Below are positions 8,741 through 13,926 of a DNA stretch of 13,926 nucleotides, piece by piece (the first letter of the stretch is position 1; each line of letters opens with the position of its first letter). Location of the stretch: assembly GCA_015350385.1 (NCBI GenBank), contig WNKI01000005.1, positions 5,513 to 19,438 on the forward strand. Reading direction: 5' to 3'. Under the pieces are notes generated by a model. That model did not search any database. It was not told where the DNA came from and saw only the letters and a list, made by a program, of their open reading frames with translations. Source of the DNA: Aculops lycopersici (lineage: Eukaryota; Arthropoda; Arachnida; Trombidiformes; Eriophyidae). The translations under genes were made by a program, and so were the position numbers.

Positions 8741-8935
8741 TCATTCAGCTTTAATTTCTTCTCTTTCTATAGATAGACACCAAGCACACAGTCTTCTCTG
8801 ATCGTCATATATATATTCTTGACCTGGTTTTACTTCAATCTGCACAATATCTCTATAGTATACAATACTTCTTCTGTCTATCTTTACTCTGCACCGGTCA
8901 CATCTGACAGGACTTGACAATTTTCTCTTGATCAT
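8741..8935 (-). CDS. Small leader ORF with two CxxC pairs
   Basis: A 64-codon ORF lies in the copia leader between the primer-binding site and the gag ATG, in a different frame from gag. It has a true ATG (8935-8933) and a TGA. The protein is basic at its start (MIKRKLSS) and has CDRC near residue 12-15 and CAWC near residue 50-53, the spacing of a zinc-ribbon or similar four-Cys site. A leader of this length usually holds no conserved ORF, so either it encodes a small nucleic-acid-binding accessory protein or it is chance. It could also act as an upstream ORF that lowers gag-pol translation. No family was recognised. Confidence 0.4.
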   Translation of the reverse strand: MIKRKLSSPVRCDRCRVKIDRRSIVYYRDIVQIEVKPGQEYIYDDQRRLCAWCLSIEREEIKAE

Positions 8936-8956
8936 CGACGAAATCTCGCCAACCTT

Positions 8957-8968
8957 CCCCTGCTACCA
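8957..8968 (-). other. Primer-binding site, initiator tRNA-Met type
   Basis: Read on the minus strand the sequence directly after the 5' LTR is TGGTAGCAGGGG. It complements the CCA-tailed 3' end of animal initiator tRNA-Met (CCTCTGCTACCA) with one mismatch. Contact with the LTR end without a spacer supports the LTR boundary. Confidence 0.8.
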
Positions 8969-9178
8969 TGTTAGAAAAGAGGAAAGAGAGGGCGAGATCA
9001 GATTGTACTTTAATGAGTAGCGAACGGGTGAACATCTATACTGCTACTGTATCGCTCATCCGCTACTCCTTTATTTATATATGTAGTAGTTGTTGAGCCC
9101 GGGCAGCTTACGTCATAGGGCCCGGGCAAGATAGACAGTTATCATAAATTAAAGTGGCCCAGGGACTAACTTCCAACA
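8969..9178 (-). mobile_element. 5' LTR of the copia element
   Basis: A 210-bp LTR, on the minus strand starting TGTTGGAAGTTAG and ending TTTTCTAACA. U3 contains GCCCGGGC twice and a CRE-like TGACGTAA, followed by TATATAAATAAA (9082-9071), which combines TATA box and poly(A)-like signal. It matches the solo LTR at 1559-1769. The sequence just outside its 5' edge is GATCC (9179-9183). No partner duplication can be sought because the far LTR is missing. Confidence 0.92.
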
Positions 9179-9707
9179 GATCCGCCTTCTTCCTCAATCG
9201 CTAATGCACATCAAAAAAGGATCGCCAAGTCTTATCATCCGGAACTCTTTGGAGCTACCTTAACTTCAACCATGAACCCAGAGAACTTGGTCTCAATCGA
9301 CAGCATCATCAGGGAGATCAATCTCAAGAGCAAGAAGTCTTCAGTTTCCATTCTCGATTCAAAGTTTGCCTAGCCAGGAGTTTATCTAGTTCCCTTCAAC
9401 ATTCACACCTCTGTTGTCTTGGTAACTCCGGAACTTGTGCTTCTCGCCGATGGGAGCAACAACTATTCCAAGGATTCTGAAGTTCGATCTGGATTGGAGC
9501 CTGTTCTGCCGTTTAGGCCTGTTCAGGTTATCCCCTTTGTCGGACAGAAGGCTATTGACCACTGTGGATCCTCGGCAGTCGTAATAGCTCTGGAGATGCT
9601 TCGCCATTATAATACCAACTCGGAGGAGGATCTCTTGGGCAAGAATTGTCTGGTCGTGCCTAAATCAGTTCATCGCCAAATGGTAGCCAAGTTTCACCGG
9701 GGATCTA
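9179..9707 (+). pseudogene. Family copy 2: cysteine-protease-like domain, 5' piece
   Basis: The frame opens at the copia LTR edge (9179) and continues to 9707 with a single stop, TAG at 9371-9373, just before the GVYLVPFNIH motif. Copy 1 has Lys-Pro at the equivalent place, so this is an acquired stop. Likely catalytic residues by pattern are His (9404-9406), Asp (9449-9451, LLADGSN), Gln (9545-9547) and Cys (9563-9565, AIDHCGSSAV). Spacings equal copy 1 exactly: H-x14-D, D to C 38, Q-x5-C. ENLVSIDSIIREI aligns to ENYVGLDRVVREV of copy 1. The part upstream, where a chromodomain would be expected, is cut off by the copia element. The frame is interrupted after 9707 by a solo LTR and resumes at 10832. 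Confidence 0.65.
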
Positions 9708-10062
9708 TGTTGACTGGAGTCCTGCAGCAACTAACCCAACTCTCATTGGCGAGGATGGGCGAGGATGGGCGCGTATGGGCGCGCGTAGGCGCGTGTAGGC
9801 GCTAGCGTAGTTTAGCAGCGAGCACTGGTGTCCACACACACAGTGAGCTGCGTTGAACGGTATTGAGCGGCGTTGATCGCTGTTGACTGGAGCCCTGCAG
9901 CAACTAATCAACTCTCATTGGCAAGGATGAGCGCAGATGGGCGCGTATGGGCGCGTATGGGCGCGCCTAGGCACGTATAGGCGCTAGCGTAGTTTAGCAG
10001 CGAGCACTGGTGTCCACACACACAGTGAGCTGCGTTGAATGGCATTGAGCGGCGTTGATCGC
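9708..10062 (+). repeat. Tandem duplication at the 5' end of the LTR
   Basis: Units 9708-9880 (173 bp) and 9881-10062 (182 bp) both start TGTTGACTGGAG and end GGCGTTGATCGC. Each contains a 10-bp-period array of variants of atgggcgcgt, which differs in unit number between the two copies. The repeat starts at the very first base of the LTR, so U3 carries two LTR-like left ends. Confidence 0.9.
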
Positions 10063-10831
10063 CACATAGCTAGCGCCAAATAATTATGATATCTTGGGCA
10101 TTTGTGATTGGAATCACACCGGACCAAGGCCAACTGACAAGCCAAGCTATCGAGCAGCTGAGGTCTAAATATGAACGAGATCTGACAGAGGCAGCCTATC
10201 CAACTAGCGAATCTCGTAAAGGTGCCGATGCTGTCAGACAGCGCGGCGCCAGCGGACTAACTTGTGTGCCCACACTCCTATGGGCGCGCAACTAACAGTG
10301 ATCAGCGGCAACGCTAAATCACTCACTGTTAACTAATCTACTGGCGCGCTGCTGCAAGCGCAACTAACCAACGATGTGACCAGTACGCTAACATTAGCGA
10401 GCAACTGGCAGCCACATCAAACAAAGGAAAGCAGGGCGCAACAGATGGAAGAGCCCAAACTGTTTCACCAGGATCATTTGGAACAAAGGAAGCCTCTTGT
10501 TGCGGCTTCGGCAGGCGCAACATGAGGCAATGACCTCGGCCATCTGGACTAAAGGACGACCAGAGGACTCTCGGACCCAGAAAATCTCACAGAGACCAGA
10601 ATTTTAGGCAGTCTGGCAACTCAAAACAGTACAAAAATCGAAGAATCGTCTTCGACCCAAAATTGGGCGTGTCAGCGCAGCGTCGCGCAACACAAATCAA
10701 TGTAAACTAAATCAGTATAAAACCATGTAACTAACCGAAAATAAAGTTAGTTGTATTCTCGAATTTGTAGAAGCAACACGAAAAAGATTCTCCGCCTCCG
10801 CGTCAAACTTAATTTCCCCATTTCTCTAACA
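9708..10831 (+). mobile_element. Long solo LTR with target duplication ATCTA
   Basis: A 1124-bp unit begins TGTTGACTGG and ends TCTCTAACA. It is flanked by perfect 5-bp repeats ATCTA (9703-9707 and 10832-10836). Near its right end are TATAAAA (10716-10722) and AATAAA (10740-10745), then about 86 bp to the end, the order of U3-R-U5 in plus orientation. The first 355 bp are a tandem duplication. No polyprotein sequence is inside. It inserted within the coding frame of copy 2. The superfamily (gypsy or copia) cannot be told from the LTR alone. Confidence 0.85.
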
Positions 10832-10969
10832 ATCTAGCGCGAAGGAGCAGGAGACTGGCAAGCTAGAGTATCGTCTTCAACGGGCTATGGTCAAGTTTCC
10901 AAATTGCGGCAAGGTCTTCCGAGGAAATCGTTCCAAGTTTATCATGCACAAGCGCAGCTACAAGAAGTG
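10832..10969 (+). pseudogene. Family copy 2, 3' piece with C2H2-like finger
   Basis: After the second ATCTA the frame that was open at 9707 resumes in register once one target-site copy is discounted. It continues through a basic segment (LEYRLQRAM) to NCGKVFRGN and FIMHKRSYKK, and ends at a TGA (10967-10969). This is a C2H2-like finger in which the first Cys reads Phe and the last His reads Tyr, each one base from the consensus codon. Copy 1 keeps both Cys (QCIHCRKTF) but has lost the His half. Together they suggest that the ancestor had a finger at its C-terminus. Confidence 0.6.
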
Positions 10970-11403
10970 ATCTCTAGCCTTGTACTCATTTATTAATTAA
11001 ACTCATTCAATTGTATATATCTTAAACCAACTTGTCTTTGTGTCCCTTCTTCTTTCAACTCTATCAAACTTATTACTTGTCTTCTTCTACCCTCGGCCGC
11101 CAGATTGATTGAGTTCAAGCTGGTTGGAATTGGTTGTCGGGACATGGTCGATTTTGTATCTGATTCGAGGTAGTTGTGCGGTCTTGGTCATTTATTCTGA
11201 GGTTGGTCCTAACAGACCAGGGTTGGAGAGTTAGTTGGTGGTTGCTATCGGTTGGGTACGTTGGTTTCGGTTGGTTTTGGTTTGTATAGGTTCGAAGTGG
11301 TTGATCGTGGTTGGCTGTCCGAGTTAGCCTCCAGCGTTTGCGAGCCGCCAAGTGAGATTGGATGAGCGAGAAGAATGCGATGTGGGGCCTTGTTGCTGAT
11401 TTG
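10970..11403. other. Copy 2 downstream region, GGTTG-rich
   Basis: AT-rich and pyrimidine-rich to about 11095, as a 3' flank might be, without AATAAA. From 11118 to 11320 it is a low-complexity run of GGTTG/GGTTT variants. An apparent minus-strand ORF across it (11115-11351) is rich in Asn, Pro, Thr and Gln because of this bias. No gene is supported. Confidence 0.4.
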
Positions 11404-11762
11404 TGTTAGTTGGTGGAGAAGAAATGAGTTTAATGGAGACTTGGAGTAGTGTGTGTAACTAACTTTATTGATCTAACCAGTTGTGACTTGTAGACGAAGA
11501 ACTTATGTTCTGAGTCTTTAACTGGGGTTTATATAGTCGAGTTGGGACATGACGTGGAACGTCATGTCTGCATGATCTCGAAATGGAATAGTACCAAGTG
11601 TACTCAATTGTGTACGGGGTGTTTCCATCATGCTGCATCAGCAAATATCTTGTGTATGGAAATAAACCAAAGTAATCATACGATCCTTAAGTAATATGCT
11701 GACTCAGCTATTAACGTGTCTCATGAGTGATCATGAGTGCTGCGTGACTATTACTTCCAACA
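11404..11762 (-). mobile_element. Solo LTR with target duplication ATTTG
   Basis: A 359-bp unit on the minus strand starts TGTTGGAAGTAATAG and ends CACCAACTAACA. It is flanked by perfect 5-bp repeats ATTTG (11399-11403 and 11763-11767). On the minus strand TATATAAA (11535-11528) is followed by AATAAAG (11469-11463), the order expected of an LTR. A perfect 10-bp inverted repeat with CRE cores lies just upstream of the TATA box. The sequence differs from the other LTRs here, so it is another family. Confidence 0.9.
11546..11568 (-). promoter_or_regulatory. CRE-like dyad upstream of the LTR TATA box
   Basis: GACATGACGT and ACGTCATGTC form a perfect 10-bp inverted repeat around GGA. Each arm carries TGACGT, the half-site bound by CREB/ATF-type bZIP proteins. 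It lies about 10 bp upstream of the TATA box in the LTR's own orientation. Binding is inference. Confidence 0.5.
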
Positions 11763-11794
11763 ATTTGAAACGCTATGGGAAATCCAAAGAGTTT

Positions 11795-12142
11795 TGTTGG
11801 AGGAAGCGCAGCGACCTACGATCAACGAAGATTGTATATAGGGTCAGTTCTGCAAGAGACTCAATCTGTTGAGCCTGGATTTAATATGCAGAGAATCATA
11901 AAGGATGCTCGGGATTGCGAGTTAACAATAGGTCGTTAACGTGCCGTCACAATCGGTCGCAAAACAGCACGGCGCGAAGACGCAATAACAAGATCCGGGA
12001 TCACGCACAGAATCTCAAGGGCAGTATCAGGACTTCGAGTAGCTTCTCCGGCGGGTATATAAAGGACACAAGATTACAGAAACCTCAATCAATACACATT
12101 AATCATTAATGGGAGTGAATTTCTCCCAGTCATATTCCAACA
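11795..12142 (+). mobile_element. Possible LTR interrupting copy 3
   Basis: A 348-bp block starts TGTTGGAGGAAG and ends TATTCCAACA, with 7-bp inverted ends (TGTTGGA/TCCAACA) and TATATAAAG at 12056-12064 in plus orientation. Its right edge coincides with the point where copy 3 loses its reading sense. The flanks AGTTT and ACCTG do not match, there is no AATAAA and no clear purine tract, so it may be a truncated element or a promoter region. Confidence 0.4.
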
Positions 12143-12526
12143 ACCTGTTTGCGGCATTTTTTGTTATTGATGTATACGTTGCCGCCATCGGCTAGATAAG
12201 TGGTTTTATCCTTGATCATTAATCCGTAAGCATGTCCCTCGTGGCTACGCAAGTAGAATCCATCCTTATTCTGGCCGCAATACTCTGATACTTTTTCTCC
12301 CTTACGATATGACATGACTTCCTAAACAATGGTTCTAATCTCAACTCGATTGGCAAAGAATCTCTCCATCCGATGCTCCTCACTCGAGATTCTTAGATTT
12401 AGTGCAGTGGCTGCCCCCTGAAATTTTCAGCTGGTAAAAACTCATACTCCGCTGGTGGATATCCAACGAATCCGGCTTGAAGCAACACTTGGCCCTCTAC
12501 TATCTTGTGGCCATCTTTGTTTGCCC
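12143..12526 (-). pseudogene. Family copy 3: chromodomain-like and protease-like fragments
   Basis: Minus strand, two frames. The upstream piece (about 12526-12399) reads HKIVEGQ, then AGFVGYPPAEYEFLPAENF, a degenerate chromodomain core (VGYPPxEYxxxPAENF), and ends at TAA (12401-12399). A second frame from an ATG at 12315 carries GFYLRSHEGH, then KTTYLADGGNVYI. Its His (12234-12232) and Asp (12189-12187) are H-x14-D as in copies 1 and 2, and the G-x-Y to His distance is also identical. The Gln-Cys part is absent because the sequence is broken at 12142. Chromodomain and protease motif lie only about 200 bp apart here, compared with about 800 bp in copy 1, whose gap holds a microsatellite and a possible LTR. 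The protease motif is well supported, the chromodomain less so. Confidence 0.55.
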
Positions 12527-13100
12527 TAGGCCTTGCTCAAGGTCCACGCACAGTTCGCTCTCTGATATGCACAAGATTTCTTCAGTACCGCCTTGGTTTG
12601 GTTCTAAGAGGAGGTTTCGCTCGAGGCCGTGGCCCCGTAGCACGGTTTGGGAGGAATCCCTCCGACCGTGATCCTTTGGACCTTAGTAAGTGTCCTAGAC
12701 TTTAAATACTATCAGCAGGGGCCAGGGGTACTCCTCCTTCGAAAACCGGAGGTTACATTAGCTGTCTGCCAGAGGATAGTCTTCTGTGCCGCTCTGGCCG
12801 AGTCGCAGCTTTTACAAGCCAGCGCTCGCACACAGCGGCCGCAACAACAGCGCGTCGCATACGGTGCGCAACCACCCCACAACCGCAGCGGAAAAATGGC
12901 CAAGTCGCTGCCTCTACAAGCCAGCGCTCGCACGCAGCGCGCAACCACCGGGGTCAACGGCCCGCGCGTCTCGTTTATGAGCCTCTGTTCGTTCAGAATG
13001 CGCGCAACAACCGCTCGGCCACTAAATAGCCAGTCTCTTATTCATCCTCATCTTAAACTTCAGTCATAACATCGAATCAATCGTCAAATTTCACAATCCA
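12527..13100. other. GC-rich stretch without a supported gene
   Basis: Several overlapping ORFs exist on both strands, but none shows a recognisable motif. The long overlapping frames at about 12710-13070 come from GC-rich, stop-poor sequence and a short direct repeat. Confidence 0.4.
12796..12939 (+). repeat. 42-bp direct repeat, 102-bp period
   Basis: Blocks 12796-12837 and 12898-12939 share ggcc-agtcgc and then acaagccagcgctcgcac with few differences. This is a local duplication in GC-rich sequence. Confidence 0.75.
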
Positions 13101-13180
13101 ATAGTGTTGAAAGCGAGTGATCAAGAATGTTGAGTCAGCATTATGACTCCGAGTCTTCGCGATCATTACTCTCTCCCGCT

Positions 13181-13279
13181 CACGTGATGGGGGAATCCCC
13201 ATCGTCTGAGACGAGTGGGAGATGTTAGCCACCATGCTCTCCTTAGGGGTATATATAAATGCTAAACATAATCAATAAA
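13181..13279 (+). promoter_or_regulatory. TATA promoter with dyad elements
   Basis: CACGTG (13181-13186) overlaps the hairpin GATGGGG-GAAT-CCCCATC (13186-13203), followed by CGTCTGAGACG (13203-13213) and TATATATAAAT (13250-13260). AATAAA at 13274-13279 lies about 20 bp after the TATA box, the same close pairing seen in the solo LTR at 9708-10831, so this may be an LTR U3-R and not a plain gene promoter. An ATG follows at 13341. No LTR ends or target duplication were found. Confidence 0.45.
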
Positions 13280-13340
13280 CCACTACTTGCATTTCATCAT
13301 TTGATAAGTTAGTACGTTAGTTTACAAAAAGCTTCAAAAT

Positions 13341-13466
13341 ATGGCCAGAAAACGCCAACATAACGCTCGCACCAATACTTACTCTTAACATGTCGAGAAA
13401 ATAGTAGATCACAATAAGGAAGGTGACAAGACGCTTTATCTCATTGGATCGTGCCAGTGGTGGTAA
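13341..13466 (+). pseudogene. Possible family copy 4: chromodomain start
   Basis: An ATG about 80 bp after the TATA box opens a basic 15-residue leader (MARKRQHNARTNTYS). It is stopped by TAA at 13386-13388, and the same frame continues HVEKIVDHNKEGDKTLYLI to a TAA at 13464-13466. VEKIVDH...YLI is the usual first half of a chromodomain. The second half (W-x-G-Y, W-x-P-E) is not readable in any frame, so the domain is broken. It may be the 5' end of a further family copy with its promoter kept, which would show how such genes begin. Confidence 0.45.
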
Positions 13467-13474
13467 ACCGGATA

Positions 13475-13926
13475 ATGACGGCGGGAAGTGACATGCGAAA
13501 AATTACTGACGAGTCTAGAGAAGGGCGAGTGGCAACCTATCAGCTATCTCGCCTGTTTAACTTGCCCGAATTAGAGAAGGTTAAACCAGTGGACACTGTA
13601 ATCAAGTCAAAATTTAGATTAGACAGGGACACCTACAATATCAAGATTGTCATAAGTGCTAAATCCGAGGATACCTTCGCTTATAGAGCAGTGGCATTCG
13701 ACCTCTGGGATAATGCTGCTTATAAGCCGGAGTATCAGAAATACGACGGAGCTAACTTGCTAATTTATAATGACACTGCTAACTGCATCAAGGCGGTTGA
13801 CCCTCCAATCGGCAACACTATCCGCGAAACTTGTAGCGAACCAAATGGGGAAGACCCCCAGTTAAACTCATGGAAAGTAGACAACCAAGTGACGAGATTT
13901 GAACAAACTGCAGCAAAATCGCAACT
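13475..13926 (+). CDS. Unrecognised ORF, runs off the window
   Basis: The frame is open from 13427 to the window end. ATGs lie at 13475 and 13493; the first gives at least 150 residues. The sequence is well mixed, with no low complexity, signal peptide or membrane segment: TYQLSRLFNLPELEKVKP, then FRLDRDTYNIKIVISAK, AYRAVAFDLWDNAAY, and later two Cys. Alternating hydrophobic and polar stretches suggest a beta-rich globular domain. It overlaps the end of the broken chromodomain frame of copy 4 by context only, being in another frame. It could be the next part of that protein after a frameshift, or a separate retroelement or viral-type protein. No function is assigned. Confidence 0.45.
   Translation, partial: MTAGSDMRKITDESREGRVATYQLSRLFNLPELEKVKPVDTVIKSKFRLDRDTYNIKIVISAKSEDTFAYRAVAFDLWDNAAYKPEYQKYDGANLLIYNDTANCIKAVDPPIGNTIRETCSEPNGEDPQLNSWKVDNQVTRFEQTAAKSQ

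Larger units (their letters stand above)
4495..9178 (-). mobile_element. Ty1/copia retrotransposon, 3'-truncated
   Basis: On the minus strand the order is 5' LTR (9178-8969), primer-binding site, leader with a small ORF, and one gag-pol frame (gag, PR, IN, RT, RNase H). Integrase before reverse transcriptase defines the copia order. No polypurine tract or 3' LTR follows the coding end, so the element is truncated there and cannot be dated by comparing its LTRs. Its left neighbour is family copy 1 and its right neighbour is copy 2, both plus strand. The right LTR edge opens directly into copy 2 coding sequence. Confidence 0.9.

Noticed and set aside
11115..11351. Minus-strand ORF of 78 codons rich in Asn, Pro, Thr and Gln
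   Set aside because: The composition follows from the GGTTG-rich low-complexity strand; no motif.
11795..12147. Target duplication for the candidate LTR
   Set aside because: Flanks AGTTT and ACCTG do not match in either orientation, so it was kept only as a possible LTR.
12712..13069. Overlapping ORFs on both strands in GC-rich sequence
   Set aside because: The repeated CERWLV/ALARS words come from a 42-bp direct repeat; no domain was recognised and frames overlap on both strands.

Overview
The window looks like eukaryotic nuclear DNA made of nested transposable-element debris. No bacterial gene layout, rRNA or tRNA gene was found. The one large reading frame is a Ty1/copia retrotransposon polyprotein whose reverse transcriptase core (FDVKTAFLYG, AIYVDDG) reads like invertebrate, perhaps arthropod, copia elements. 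The host assignment is inference and weak.

Left part (1-2900): a possible LTR tail, a GC-rich hairpin repeat (122-400) with a second copy at 2551-2813, the broken 3' part of an envelope-like gene (537-1317), its purine tract and 3' LTR (1381-1787). That LTR is interrupted by a solo LTR (1559-1769) with a perfect 5-bp target duplication AGTGC. A decayed PHD-finger-like ORF follows (2015-2470).

Middle (2900-9178): a broken gene with a chromodomain, then a cysteine-protease-like domain, then a C2H2-like finger (family copy 1, 2937-4380). Next comes a minus-strand copia element with 5' LTR 8969-9178, initiator-Met-type primer-binding site, a small CxxC/CxxC leader ORF, and gag-pol from 8688 to 4495 with one in-frame stop. 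Its 3' LTR is missing.

Right part (9179-13926): family copy 2, opening exactly at the copia LTR edge and split by a 1.1-kb solo LTR (9708-10831, target duplication ATCTA). Then a GGTTG-rich stretch, a third solo LTR (11404-11762, target duplication ATTTG), a possible fourth LTR (11795-12142), family copy 3 on the minus strand, a short direct repeat, a TATA promoter leading into a possible fourth copy (chromodomain start), and an unrecognised ORF running off the window.

The main result is the repeated protein family. Three copies share the signature G-x-Y-x6-H-x14-D-G-[GS]-N-x-Y. The two copies that extend further share Q-x5-C exactly 38 residues after the Asp, resembling the His-Asp-Gln-Cys layout of Ulp1/adenain-type cysteine proteases. 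Copies 1 and 3 also carry a chromodomain-like segment, and copies 1 and 2 a half-eroded C2H2 finger. All copies are broken, so this looks like a repetitive, probably transposon-borne family and not a functional host gene here.
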